A DNA stretch of 64,000 nt from Sycon ciliatum (lineage: Eukaryota; Porifera; Calcarea; Leucosolenida; Sycettidae). Position numbers and translations under genes: made by a program. Under the pieces are notes generated by a model, which saw nothing but the letters and a program-made list of their open reading frames with translations, had not been told where the DNA came from and searched no databases. Below, one piece after another: positions 45,422 to 56,400 of the stretch. How positions within the stretch are numbered: position 1 is the stretch's first letter; each line of letters begins with the position of its first letter. The DNA is taken from positions 26,639,986-26,703,985 of the forward strand of contig NC_088654.1 in assembly GCF_964019385.1 (NCBI RefSeq), given 5' to 3'.

Positions 45422-48322
45422 CTGCTACTATGCTCCCCTGCTCCTCTGCTCCAGGACCAGGACCAGGACCAGAACCAGCGAGAGGAGTAGGACCAGGACC
45501 AAGGCCAGGACCAGGACCAGGACCAGGATTAGTACCAGAGGAGCAGAGGAGCAGAGGAGCAGAAGAGAAGAGGAGCAGAGGAGCGGAGGAGCGGATTAGC
45601 GAAGGAGCACAGAAGAGGACCTGGATCAGGACCAAGACCAGGACCAGAGGTGCCGAAGAGCAGAGGAGATGAGAAGCAGAGGAGCACAGGAGCAGAGCAG
45701 CAGAGGAGCAGAGGAGCAGAGGACCAAAGGAGCAGAGGAGCAGAGAAGCAGAGGAGCAGAGGAGCAGAGGAGCACAGGTGCACAGGAGCAGAGGAGCAGA
45801 GGTGCAGTGGAGCAGAGAAGCAGAGAACCAAAGGACCAGAGGACCAGGAGTACTAGGAGAACCAGAAGAAACAGGATCACTAGGAGGACCAGCAGGACCA
45901 GGAGGACCAGGACCAAAGGACCAGAGTACCAGGAGCAGAAGAGCAGTAGAGCAGAGGAGCAGAGGAGCAGAAGAGCCGAGGAGCAGAGGAGCAAAGGAGC
46001 AGAGGACCAGAGGGGCATAGGAGGAGATTATAAGAGGAGCAAAAAGGCAGAGGACCAGATGACCATGAGGACTAGGAGGCCCAGGAGGACGAGGAGTACG
46101 AACCAGGAGGACCAGAAGGACCAGAAGGACCAGGAGGACCAGGAGGACCAGGACCAGACCCTCAGAGTGCCAGGACCAGAACCAGAACGAGAATAGGGAC
46201 CAGGACCAGTACCAGGACCAGGACCAGGACCAGGATCAGGACCAGGACCAGGACCAGGACCGGGACGAGGACCTCTGCTCCTCTGCTCCTCGACACCTCT
46301 GCTCCTCTGCCCCTCTGCTGCTCTGCTCCTGGTCCTGGTCCTAGTTCTCTTCCGGGTCCTGGTCCTTTTTCTGGTCAGCGTCCTGGTCCTGGTCCTGGTC
46401 CTGGTCCTCGTCCTGGTCCTTGTCTTGGTCCTGATCCTGATACTGGTCCTGGTCCTCGTCCTGGTCCTTGTCTTGGTCCTGGTCCTGATCCTGATACTGG
46501 TCCTGGTCCTCGTCCTGGTCCTCGGGTCCTCTGGTCCTCTGCTCTTCTGCTCCTCTAGTCCCGTGGTGCTCTGGTCATCCGGTCCTCCACCCCTCCGCTC
46601 CTCCGCCCCTCTGCTCCTCTGCTCCTCTGGTCCTCTGGTCCTCTGCTCATCTGGTCCTCTGCTCCTTATTTCTACTGCCCCTCTGCCCCTCCGCTCCTCT
46701 GGTGCTGGTCCTGGTCCTGTTCCTGATCCTGGTCCTGGTCTTAGTCATGGTCCCCATCGCGGTGCTGGTCCTCTGGTCCGGGCACTGGTCCTGGGTCTGG
46801 TCCTGGTCCTGGGCCTTTGGTCCGCCTGGTCCTCTGCCCCTCTGCTCATCAGCTCCTCTGCTCCTCGGTTCCTCTGCTCCTCTGCTCTTCTGCTTCTGTG
46901 CTCCTCTACTCCTCTGCTCCTCTGCTCCTCTGCTCCTCTGCTCCTCTGCTACAGTTCTGCTCGGCGCCTCTGCCCCTCTGCTCCCCTGCTCCTCTTCTCC
47001 TGTGCTTCTCTGCTCATCGCTCCTACGCTCCGCTGCTCCTCTGCGCCTCTGCTCCTCTCGTCTTAGTCCTGGTCCTGGTGCTGGTCCTGGTCATGGTCCT
47101 GTCCTGGTCCGGGTTCTGGTCCTGGTCCTGGTCCTGATCCTTGTCCTGGTCCTGGTCCTTCTCCTTTTCCTTGTGCTGGTCCTTGGCATAGTCCTGGTCA
47201 TGGTCCTGGACTGGTCCTGGTCCGAGTTCTGGTCGTGGTGCTGGTCCTGGTCCTGGGGCCTTGTTCTGGTCCTGGTCCTGGTCCTGGTCCTGGTACTTGG
47301 CCTGGTCCTTGTCCTGGTTCTGGTCCTGGTCCGTCTGGTCCTCCTGGTCCTTTTAGTCCTCTTGGTCTTCCTCCTCCCCCTGGTCCTCTGGTCCTTCTGG
47401 TCTTCCTGGTCCTCTCGGCCTTTCTGGCCCTCAGCTCCTCCGCTCCTCCGCTCATCCACTCCTCTGGCCCTCTGCTCCGCTGGTCGGAGGAGCGGAGGAG
47501 CCGAGGAGCGGGACCAGGACCAGGACCAGGACCAAGACCAAGATCAGGACCTGGACCAGGACCAGGACCAGAGGAGCCGAGGAGCCGGGGAGCAGAGGAG
47601 CAGAGGAGCACAGGAGCACAGGTGCAGAGCAACAGAGGAGCAGAGGAGCAGAGAACCAGAAGACAAGAGGACCAGGAGGATCAGGAGAACCAGTAGAGCC
47701 AGGAGGACCAGGAGGACGAGAGTACCAGGAGCAGAAGTGCAGAAGAGCAGAAGAGCAGAAGTGCAGATTAGCAGCGGACTAGGAGGATTAGGAGAACGAG
47801 AAGGACCAGCAGGACCAGGACGACAAGGAGGACCAGAACCAGAGGACCAGAGTACCATGACCAGAACCAGAACCAGGAGCAGGACCTCTGCTCATCTGCT
47901 CCTCTGCTCCTCTGCGCCTCTGCTCCTCTGCTCCTCTCCCCCTCTGCTCCTCTGCTCCTCTGCCCCTATACTCCTCTGCTGCTGGTCCTGGTCCTAGTTC
48001 TGGTCCTGGTCCTGGTCCTTTTCCTTGTCCGGGTCCTGGTCCTGATCCTGGTCTTTGTCCTGGTCCTCGTCCTGATCCTGATCCTGGTCCTGGACCTGGT
48101 CCTGGTCCTCGGGTCCTCTGGTCCCCTGGTCTTCTGCTCGTCTGCTCCCCTGGTCCTTTGGTCCTCCGCCCCTCCGCTCCTCCGATCCTAAGCCCCTCTG
48201 CTTCTCTGCTCTTCTGCTCTGTGGCTCCTCTGCTCCTCTGGTCCTGGTCCTGGTCATGGGCCTGATCCTGGTCCTGGTCCTAGTTAGGGTCCCGGTCCTT
48301 GTCATGGTGATCTGGTCCTGGT
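45422..48322. repeat. S3 satellite, middle block
   Basis: S3 resumes after the hAT-like element with the same strand-switching pattern (switches near 45450, 46270, 47485 and 47885). Subtracting the 716-bp insertion, the AGGACCTCTGCT landmarks at 43685 and 46269 are 1868 bp apart, i.e. one normal period. Confidence 0.93.
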
Positions 48323-48505
48323 TGTAACAGGTTTAATCAAACTTGAAAAGTAAGAGGCCTGGTTGAGCGTGCCTCGACCAGTTATATGCAAAATGTGATA
48401 GTATACATGTGGCAATGGCGCCAATGAAGGTGCTAATAGACAGGCGTAAGACGCATGAGGTGCGAGGGAGTGTAAAGTTATAGAGAACAGGGGAAAACTG
48501 TTACA
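48323..48505 (-). repeat. 3' LTR of the chromovirus
   Basis: Starts TGTAACAGG and ends CTGTTACA in plus-strand view; 8-bp inverted termini TGTAACAG/CTGTTACA with the canonical TG...CA. 183 bp is short for a Ty3 LTR. Confidence 0.95.
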
Positions 48506-48518
48506 TCATCCCCCTCCT
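48506..48518 (-). promoter_or_regulatory. Polypurine tract
   Basis: On the minus strand AGGAGGGGGATGA directly precedes the 3' LTR, the expected plus-strand primer. 48519-48707, between it and the pol stop, is the 3' untranslated segment, with nothing recognisable. Confidence 0.85.
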
Positions 48519-48707
48519 ATGGAGAGGAAGGAGCTTATAACCCAAATGCTCAAGTGGAATAGAGTACAATAAGCGCAGCAAACACGTGCGAGACGAAAAA
48601 AGGCTTCGCACTGAAGTAACACAATAAGACGACTGAAACTCCATGCAAATAAAGTGTAATAAGCTCAACAAATGTGTAAGGTGAAACTAGAAGTTCAACT
48701 GCAAAAC

Positions 48708-51700
48708 TCAGCGGGCAGAAGCCAAGGTTTTGTACTTCTGAAGTGGAACAATGTCATTACCAGATTCATCCAACAAATAATGTTCAGGCTCCCAAGTGGC
48801 ATCAGAGTAGCCTTGCCACTTGACTAGGTACTGAAGCTGATTCTGCCGGCGGCGGTGACTGAGAATGTTCTCCACCACATAGCGGGCATGACCATCAAGG
48901 TCCGTGATAGGCGGAGGCGTAGGCTGTCTCCTATTAGGAATAGCGTTCTTCTCGTAGGCACGGAGTGCCGACACATTAAATACCGGGTGACAGCGGCTGG
49001 TATGAGGCAACTTGAGCTTGTAGGCATTCGGGCCGACCACATGGGTTATAGGAAAGGGGCCAAACCACTTGGGGCGTAATTTATGGGATGGTCGGTCCCG
49101 AGCTTCAGGAGTCAGGAGGAAATCCCGGTAGACCATTACCAAATCTCCCACCTTCAGCTTTCCCTCGACCCTTGTCCGATCTGCATAGAAGGCCTGACGA
49201 GCTTGAGCTGCCACTAACGCATCTTGTGAGATCTTGACCGCGTCTTGTCTTGCTTGCAACCAATCAGCTGAATCTCTGCCTCCCTGAATAGGGTTGAGGA
49301 AGTCGGGTGGCGCTCTGGGATTTAGACCGTAATTTAAGAAGAACGGTGTGTTTCCTGTAGATGATTGAGTAGCGCTGTTGATAGAAAACTCACAGAGAGG
49401 TAGGAGCATATCCCAGTTATCTTGTTTATGATTTACAAAAGCCCTCAGCACATCCTCTACTATTCTGTTTACTCGTTCAGTTAGGCCATCTGTCTGAGGG
49501 TGATTGGCAGTACTAAATGCTAGTTTCGTTCCTAAGCGATCAAACAATTCCTGAAAAAATGCTGCCGTAAATCTTGGATCACGATCACATACAATACTAG
49601 AACTCAAACCATGAAGTCGAAATACATGTTGAATATACAGATCAGCACTTCCTTTAGCGTCAATAGTAGAGGAAGTAGGTGCTAAATGTACACACTTTGT
49701 CAAGCGGTCTACAAATACATATATAGCATCATGACCTGTATCGGTCCTAGGCAAACCCATGATAAAATCCATCGAGATATCCGCCCACGGCTGACTGGGC
49801 ACTGGTAAATTCTGCAAGAGACCAGTTTTTAGCTGGCCGCCTTTAACTCGTTGGCAGACGTCACATGACTTGACAAACGCCTTTACATCCAGTCCCATTC
49901 TGGGCCAATAGAAATATCTAGCGAGTCTGAAATAGGTGCGATCTCGACCGGGATGCCCCGCAGTCACACAGTCATGGTATTCTTGAAGCAGGGCGAGTCG
50001 GAGTTTGCTACTCTTTGGAATGCATAACCTGTTCTGTGGTGAAGATCTGAGATAAAGATAACCGGGTGTTTCATTTAGAAGGTAACGGTCGTGCAGATTG
50101 TCATGGCTTGAATTTTTCAGTCTCCTGATAATGGGAGCAAGATCCTTGTCGCACTTGTAACCGCTGACAATTAACTGCGCTAAGTCTGGATTAATCTCTA
50201 GGGTATGCTCTATGGCATTCAACTGAATGTTAGGAGGATAGGATGACCCGCCTATTTCAGAATCACTGAACAGATCTGGACGGCGTGAAAGCGGGTCGGC
50301 AATGTTTTTCTTTCCTGGTTTGTGAAAGACCGTAAAGTCATAGTCAGCTAAAAACTCTACCCATCTTGCCTCACGCTTGGTGAGAGTCGGTTTGGTTCGT
50401 AAATAGACAACACCCATATTATCAGTCATCAGGTCGAAAAGGCGGAATAGATAGATTCTCCAGCACTTTAATGCAAATACCACAGCCAACGTTTCCCTCT
50501 CGGCCGCAGTATAGTTGCGTTCTGCAGCTGACAGTTTCCGACTACAATAGGCTACGGGATGCAAATCCATATCTTCTCCCTGCTGCAGGAGCACACCCGC
50601 CACGGCAAAGTCACTTGCGTCAGTTTCTACCGTGAAGCTTTTCTCAACATCGGCCAGTTGCAACACTGGCGCCTCGAGTAATGCTGATTTTAGAGACTCG
50701 AATGCCTTCTGTCTAGCAGCGCTCCATTCAAAGCGTGAATTTTTTCCGGTGATTTCTTCTAATGGACGAGAGATGGTCGAGTGTCGATCTATGAACCTTC
50801 GGAAATAGTTTGCAAAGCCAAGAAACTTCCTCACATCAGTTACTGACGACGGAGTTGGCCATGTTTCCACAGCACTTATCTTCTTGGGATCAGGGGAAAT
50901 TGATGTGCCGTTGATTTTATGCCCCAAGAAGAGAACTTCTCTCACGCCGAATTCGCATTTAGACTGTTTGCAATACAGCTCACTATTTCTAAGTGTTTCT
51001 AGAACTGTTTGAAGATGATGCTGATGATCTTCCCAGGTCTTGCTGAAAACTAGAATGTCATCCAAGAATACTACAACGAATTTTCGGAGATGCGGTTGCA
51101 GAATAGAGTTCATGAGTGACTGAAAGGTGGCCGGGGCATTAGTCAGCCCGAATCCCATGACTCTAAATTGGAAGTGGCCGAACGGCGTATTAATGGCCGT
51201 CTTAGAAACATCCGAGTCTTGAATTCTGATTTGATTGTACCCCGACCGCAAGTCCAACTTGGAGAAATATGCACTGCCCTGGATCGTGTCGAATAAGTCA
51301 TCAATATTAGGAAGACAAGCTTTGTTTTTGATCGTAATTCTATTCAATTCTCGCCAATCGCACACCATTCTCAGAGTACCATCCGACTTTTTCACAAAAA
51401 ACACAGGTGCACCGTATGGCGACTTACTTGGCTCAATGAATCCCTTCTCAAGTAATTCTGACAGCTGTGACTGGAGCTCGTCCATCTCTGGTTTCGGCAG
51501 GCGGTAGGCGGGTCGAGACGGTGGTCTGGCTCCATCTTCTATCTGGATTTCATGGTCGACTGGTCTCTTCGGTGGAAGCTCATTCGGCAGCTCGTCTGGA
51601 AATAAATCCTGGTACCTCTTGAGCAGGTTCTGGATGTCTTGTTGCTCTGATTCCTGGAGTTGTGGCCCGGAACGATTCTCCTCGTTTGCAGCAGTGACCC

Positions 51701-52361
51701 ATGCAAGAAACCCCTCGGCTCCACTCCTCAGGGCATGACGAGCTTGTCGGCCACTGATAAACATGCTTTCCACAGATGGCCGGTCGGCTGTCGGCGGGTT
51801 AGCTGAAGGCAATTTGGCAACAAAGGGCTCACCGTCCAACTGAACTTCGTTCGTACGGACGTTGATGCTGGGGTTGTTCCTTGTAAGCCACGGCTTGCCA
51901 AGAATAGCGTCGTAGCGAGTCAGGGGATACACAGTAAAGTGCTGTTCCTCACTGAAGCCCCCGACTGTCACCCTTAGCGTGCGTGTGGAAATCTGCGGGA
52001 CCTCGCTGGTCGAGCCGTCCGCCAATGTTACGCTCAGCACTGCTGAGCTTGCATCCGTGTCAAGATGATGCTTTCGAACAAAACTGTCTGCAATGAAGTC
52101 ATGCGTCGAACCGGAATCTATCAGCATCACTGCACGGCGACCGCCGATCTTTCCCTGTATGCGCAGTAGGTCGTGTTCAGGTTCATTGCCGACGCTGACG
52201 TTGCTGACATGACACCTTTCTGCAACGGGACAATTTCCTGCAGCTATGGGTGTCTCCGGCTCCGTAGGCTCCTGGAGAGCAACGTCTTCAACCTCCAGAG
52301 CTCCGAACCGGTTAGCGACTGGTACCGGCGTGGGTGCTTGGGTCGTCGCCAGTAAGCGCAC
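48708..52361 (-). CDS. Chromovirus Pol polyprotein
   Basis: At least 1217 codons, entered from gag by -1 frameshift; the GTG at 52361 is not a start, as the frame is open back to about 52409. Domains in order (residues counted from 52361): aspartic protease DSGSTHD at 82-88; reverse transcriptase about 305-480 with FLDD at 432-435; RNase H about 575-690 (D581, E623, D647); integrase with zinc finger H796, H803, C833, C836 and catalytic D865, D926, E962 (35 residues between the last two); a GPF motif at 1101-1103; and a C-terminal chromodomain about 1159-1200 (YVVENILSHR, YLVKWQGYSDATWEPE). The chromodomain, with its aromatic residues, is thought in this group to steer integration toward methylated histone H3 in heterochromatin, which fits its landing in a satellite. 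No stop or frameshift is seen. Confidence 0.96.
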   Translation of the reverse strand: MRLLATTQAPTPVPVANRFGALEVEDVALQEPTEPETPIAAGNCPVAERCHVSNVSVGNEPEHDLLRIQGKIGGRRAVMLIDSGSTHDFIADSFVRKHHLDTDASSAVLSVTLADGSTSEVPQISTRTLRVTVGGFSEEQHFTVYPLTRYDAILGKPWLTRNNPSINVRTNEVQLDGEPFVAKLPSANPPTADRPSVESMFISGRQARHALRSGAEGFLAWVTAANEENRSGPQLQESEQQDIQNLLKRYQDLFPDELPNELPPKRPVDHEIQIEDGARPPSRPAYRLPKPEMDELQSQLSELLEKGFIEPSKSPYGAPVFFVKKSDGTLRMVCDWRELNRITIKNKACLPNIDDLFDTIQGSAYFSKLDLRSGYNQIRIQDSDVSKTAINTPFGHFQFRVMGFGLTNAPATFQSLMNSILQPHLRKFVVVFLDDILVFSKTWEDHQHHLQTVLETLRNSELYCKQSKCEFGVREVLFLGHKINGTSISPDPKKISAVETWPTPSSVTDVRKFLGFANYFRRFIDRHSTISRPLEEITGKNSRFEWSAARQKAFESLKSALLEAPVLQLADVEKSFTVETDASDFAVAGVLLQQGEDMDLHPVAYCSRKLSAAERNYTAAERETLAVVFALKCWRIYLFRLFDLMTDNMGVVYLRTKPTLTKREARWVEFLADYDFTVFHKPGKKNIADPLSRRPDLFSDSEIGGSSYPPNIQLNAIEHTLEINPDLAQLIVSGYKCDKDLAPIIRRLKNSSHDNLHDRYLLNETPGYLYLRSSPQNRLCIPKSSKLRLALLQEYHDCVTAGHPGRDRTYFRLARYFYWPRMGLDVKAFVKSCDVCQRVKGGQLKTGLLQNLPVPSQPWADISMDFIMGLPRTDTGHDAIYVFVDRLTKCVHLAPTSSTIDAKGSADLYIQHVFRLHGLSSSIVCDRDPRFTAAFFQELFDRLGTKLAFSTANHPQTDGLTERVNRIVEDVLRAFVNHKQDNWDMLLPLCEFSINSATQSSTGNTPFFLNYGLNPRAPPDFLNPIQGGRDSADWLQARQDAVKISQDALVAAQARQAFYADRTRVEGKLKVGDLVMVYRDFLLTPEARDRPSHKLRPKWFGPFPITHVVGPNAYKLKLPHTSRCHPVFNVSALRAYEKNAIPNRRQPTPPPITDLDGHARYVVENILSHRRRQNQLQYLVKWQGYSDATWEPEHYLLDESGNDIVPLQKYKTLASAR

Positions 52362-52391
52362 CCCCTTTCTTACTGGCGACCAGCGTTTGGG
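52345..52391 (-). promoter_or_regulatory. -1 ribosomal frameshift signal between gag and pol
   Basis: On the minus strand the slippery heptamer C CCA AAC (52391-52385) stands in the gag frame, followed after 4 bases by a perfect 12-bp stem, GTCGCCAGTAAG and CTTACTGGCGAC (52380-52369 and 52356-52345), with a 12-base loop. The gag stop TAA (52372-52370) is inside the 5' arm. A -1 slip on CCC AAA puts the ribosome exactly in the pol frame, whose last upstream stop (TGA) lies just before the heptamer. Confidence 0.9.
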
Positions 52392-53215
52392 TAGCGCTGT
52401 CCACCCTCAGTACAGTCTTTAGCGAGGTGGCCTGGCTTCCTGCAAGCAAAGCAGTGTCCCATTGCTCGCAGTTGGACACGCTCTTGGTCCGTCAGCTTGC
52501 GGAGGCCCTGAGTCTGACCACGGAAGCTGGGCACGGAACGCGACTCTCTACTGGCTGGTGGCCCCGACGCCGGTGGCCCTGACGACTGCTCCACGGTGTT
52601 TGCTGCCATGACAGCTTGCTCCAGGGTACGTGGATGCTCACGCATGACCTGTCGCTGGATGTGCGGCACTAGACCCCTGACGAACAGCAGCGCTCTGGTG
52701 TGGTGGTCGATTTCCGGCACTTGCAGGCTGAGGCGAGTGAAAGCAGCAATGTATGCGTCCAGCGACCCGCGCTGCGCTGCGGAAATTAGTCCCATACGCG
52801 ATGTTTCCTCGTTATGCCGTGGTCCGTACACATCGCCAAGTGCCGCTTTCAGAGCAGGCCAGTCGGAAAACACTTGGTTAGCTTCCAATGCCGCTATCAA
52901 CCAAAGACGAGCGTTTCCAGTCAAAAATCCTGCCGCGTAGTCGACCCTCTGTGCCGCATTTGGGAGCGCCAACGACCGTAGGGCCATGTCCATTGCAAAC
53001 GTCCATTCTTTGAATGTAGCGGAATCTCCTCCAAACACAGGCGGCTCTTTCGTAAAGCGGGGTGTTGGCTCCCACGGTTCCGAGTTCGGATGTATCGTTC
53101 GGTTTCCTTGGCTAACGCGCTGAGCGGTCTTGATATCGTTTATCAGCCGAACGACGAGTACGAGGAGCGTAAGCAGAGCGACCAGAACACCTGCCAAAAG
53201 CAGAGTAGTAACCAT
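52370..53215 (-). CDS. Chromovirus Gag
   Basis: 281 codons. Residues ~4-24 are strongly hydrophobic (TLLLAGVLVALLTLLVLVV), a membrane-like segment not usual in Ty3 Gag. Residues ~60-200 have the retrotransposon Gag pattern (FKEWTFAMDMAL, LTGNARLWL, FVRGL). A CCHC zinc knuckle, C255-C258-H263-C268 (CFACRKPGHLAKDC), binds genomic RNA. The ATG at 53215-53213 lies inside the primer-binding site; the next Met is about residue 75, inside the Gag domain, so the early start is favoured. It ends with TAA inside the frameshift hairpin, so Gag is the default product and Gag-Pol the shifted one. Confidence 0.93.
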   Translation of the reverse strand: MVTTLLLAGVLVALLTLLVLVVRLINDIKTAQRVSQGNRTIHPNSEPWEPTPRFTKEPPVFGGDSATFKEWTFAMDMALRSLALPNAAQRVDYAAGFLTGNARLWLIAALEANQVFSDWPALKAALGDVYGPRHNEETSRMGLISAAQRGSLDAYIAAFTRLSLQVPEIDHHTRALLFVRGLVPHIQRQVMREHPRTLEQAVMAANTVEQSSGPPASGPPASRESRSVPSFRGQTQGLRKLTDQERVQLRAMGHCFACRKPGHLAKDCTEGGQRYPNAGRQ

Positions 53216-53227
53216 CCTCTGCTACCA
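53210..53227 (-). promoter_or_regulatory. Primer-binding site for initiator tRNA-Met
   Basis: Minus-strand TGGTAGCAGAGGATGGTT, one base from the 5' LTR, is complementary to the last 18 bases of animal initiator tRNA-Met (with CCA), recalled from the vertebrate sequence. Confidence 0.93.
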
Positions 53228-53228
53228 G

Positions 53229-53411
53229 TGTAACAGGTTTAATCAAACTTGAAAAGTAAGAGGCCTGGTTGAGCGTGCCTCGACCAGTTATATGCAAAAT
53301 GTGATAGTATACATGTGGCAATGGCGCCAATGAAGGTGCTAATAGACAGGCGTAAGACGCATGAGGTGCGAGGGAGTGTAAAGTTATAGAGAACAGGGGA
53401 AAACTGTTACA
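53229..53411 (-). repeat. 5' LTR of the chromovirus
   Basis: 183 bp, reads identical to 48323-48505. On the coding strand it has TATA-like TCTATAACTTTAC and GCATATAACTGG; the start site cannot be fixed from sequence. Confidence 0.95.
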
Positions 53412-56400
53412 CTGGTTCTGGCCCTGGTCCTGGTGCTCCTGGTCCTCCTGGTCCTTTGCTCGTCTGCTCCTCTGGTCAACTGCTTCCCTGCTCCTCTGCT
53501 CCTCTGCACCCTGATCCTCTGCTCCTCGGGTTCTCTGGTCCTCTGGTCCTTTGCTCCTCTGCTCCTCTGCTCCTCTGCTCATCTTCTGCTCTTCTGGTCT
53601 GCGCCTCTGCCCCTCTGCTCCCCTGCTTATCTTCTCCTGTGCTTCTCTGCTCATCTGGTCCTTCGCTCCTCTGCTCCTCTGCCTTCTGCTCCTCTGGTCC
53701 TGGTCCCGGTCGTTGTCCTGGTCCTGGTCCGGGTTCTGGCCCCGGTGCTGGTCCTGGTCCTGTTCCTGGTCCTTGTCCTGGTCCTGGTCCTGGTCTTTGT
53801 CCTGCTCTTTGGCCTGGTCCTTGGGCTGGTCCTTGTCCTAGTCCTCGTCCTGTCATGGTCCTGGTCAGGGTTCTGGTTCTTGTGCAGGTCCTGGTCCTGG
53901 TCTTGGGGCCTTGTCCTGGTCCTGCTCCTGGTCCTGGTCCTGTTCCTTGTCCTGGTCCTCATCCTGGTCCTGGTCCTCCTCGTCCTCATGGTCCTCCTGG
54001 TCCTTGTAGTCCTCTTGGTCTTCCTGGTCCTCCTGGTCCCCTTGGTCTTGCTGGCCCTCTGGTCCCCCGCTCCTCCGCTCCGCCGCTCCGCCGCTCCGCC
54101 GCTCCTCCACCCCTCCGCTCCTCTAGTCCTCTGGTCCCGTGGTCCTCTGGTCATATTCTCCACTGCTTCTCTGCTCCACCGCTCCTCAGGTCCTCTGTTC
54201 CTCTGGTCCTCCGCTCCGACGCTGATCCGCCCCCCCCCACCCCTCCGCTCCTCCGCTCCTCCTCTCCTCCGCTCCTCCGCCCCTCCGGCCCTCCGATCCT
54301 CTGCTCCTTCGCTCCTCCGCTCCTCTGGTCCTCTGGTCGTCTGCTCGTACGCTCCTCTGATCCTCAGGTCTCCTGGTCCTCCGCTCCTCTGCCCCTCCGC
54401 TCCTCCGTTCCTCCGTTTCTCCGCTTCTCCGCTCCTTCGCGTCTTAGCTCTTTCGCTCCTCCGGTCCTCCGCTCCTCTGCTCCTCCCCCCCTCCAATACC
54501 CTGCTCTCCTGCTCCTCTGCTCCTCTGCTTCTCTGCTCCTCTGCTCCCCTGCTCTTTTGCTCCTCTGCTCCTCTGCTACTCTGCTCCAGGACCAGGACGG
54601 GGACCAGGACCAGGAGAAGACCTGGACCAGGTCCAGCGAGAGGACCAGCGAGAGGACCAGGACCAGGACCAGGACCAGGACCAGGACCAGGACCAGCACC
54701 AGGTCCATGACCAGGTCCAGGACCAGGACCAGGGCCAGGGCCTTGACCAGGACCAGGACCAGGACCTGGACGAGGACCAGAGAGGATGAGGAGCCGAAGA
54801 GCAGAGGAGATGAGGAGCAGAGGAGCAGAGAAGCAGAGGAGCAGAGGAGCAGAGGAGAAGAGGTCAACAGGAGCACAGGAGCACAGGAGCAAAGGAACAG
54901 AGGAGCAGAGAAGCAGAGGAGCAGAGAACCAGAGGACCAGAAGACCAGAGGACCATGAGGACCAGAAGAATGAGGAGAACCAGGAGGACCAGGACGTCCA
55001 GGAGTACCAGGAGGACCAGGAGGACCAAGAGGAACAGGACCAGGACCAGAGGACCAGAGTACCAGGAGCAGAAGAGCAGAAGAGCAGAAGAGTAGAAGAG
55101 CAGAAGAGCAGAGGAGCAGAGGAGCAGAAAAGCAGAAGAGCAGAGGACCAGAGGAGCAGAGGAGCAGATTACCACAGGAGCAGAGGAGCAGCGGACCAAA
55201 GGACAAGTGGACAAGGAGGACCAGGAGAACAGGGGGAACGAGGAGGACCAGAAGGACGAAGAGGACAAGAAGGACCAGGACCAGAGGACCAAAGTACCAG
55301 GACCAGAACCAGAACCAGAACCAGGACCAGGACCTCTGCTCCTCTGCTCCTGTGCTCCTCTGCGCCTCTGCTCTTCAGCAGTTCTGCCCTTCTGCTTCTC
55401 TGCTCCTATACTTCTCTGCTCCTTGTCCTGGTCCTAGTCCTGGTCCAGGTCTATTTCCTGGTCCAGGTCCTGGTCCTGGTCCTGATCCTGGTCATGATCC
55501 AAGTCTTGGCCTTCGTCCTGGTCCTTGTCTCGGTCCTGGTCCTGGTTCTGATCCTGATCCTGGCCCTGGTCCTGATCCTGGTCCTGGTCCTGGTCGTCGG
55601 GTCCTCTGGTCCTCTGCTCTTCTGCTCCTCGGGTCCTTTGGTCCTCCGATCCTCCGCCCCTCCGCCACTTCACCCCTCCGCCGCTTCACCCCTCCGCTCC
55701 TCCGCCTCTCTGGTCCTCTGCTCGTCTCCACATCTGCTCCTCTGCTCCTCCGCTCCTCTGCTCCTCTGCTCCTCTGCTCCTCTGCTCCTCTGTCCCTCTG
55801 CTCCTCTGGTCCTGGTGCTGGTCATGGCCCTGGTTCAGATCCTGGTCCTGGTCATCTGGTCCTCTGCTCTTCTGCTCCTCTGGTCCTCCGCCCCTCCGCT
55901 CCTCTGCGTCTCTGCGCCTCTGCTCCTCTGCTCCTCTGCCCCTCTGCTTCTCTGGTCCTGGTCCTGGTCCTGGTGCTGGTCCTGATCCTGATACTGGTTC
56001 TGGTCCTAGTCCTGATCCCGGTCCTGGTCCTGGTCCTCTGGTCCTGATCCTGGTCCTGGTCCTCCTGGTCCTGCTGGTCCTGTGCTCCTCTGCTCCTCTG
56101 GTCAACTGCTTTTCTGCTTCTCTGCTCCTCTGCTCCTCGGATCCTCTGGTCCCCCAGGTCCTCCTGGTCCTCGGGTCCTCTGGTCTTCTGCTTCTCTCCT
56201 CCTCTGGTCTTCTGGTCCTCTAACAAATTATCCGCTCCTCTGCTCCCCTGCTCCTCTCGTCCACTGGTCCTCTGCTCATTTGCTCCTCTGCTCCTCTGCT
56301 CATCTGCTCCTTTTCAGCTTTGCGCCCCCGCCCCTCTGCTCACCTGCCCCTTTTCTTCTATGCTTCTCTGCCCCTCTGCTCCTCTGGACCTGGTCCTGGT

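Larger units (their letters stand above)
48323..53411 (-). mobile_element. Ty3/gypsy chromovirus, complete-looking
   Basis: A 5089-bp LTR retrotransposon on the minus strand: 5' LTR (53229-53411), primer-binding site, gag, -1 frameshift, pol with chromodomain, polypurine tract, 3' LTR (48323-48505). The 183-bp LTRs read as identical, and CTGGT duplicates flank it (48318-48322, 53412-53416). All frames are open, so insertion is recent. Because the host DNA is made of GGTCCT repeats, the 5-bp duplication alone would be weak evidence, but it is consistent. Confidence 0.96.

Noticed and set aside
52359-52361. GTG at 52361 as the pol start codon
   Set aside because: The pol frame is open upstream past the gag stop and a -1 frameshift site is present; a GTG start is not expected in an animal retroelement.
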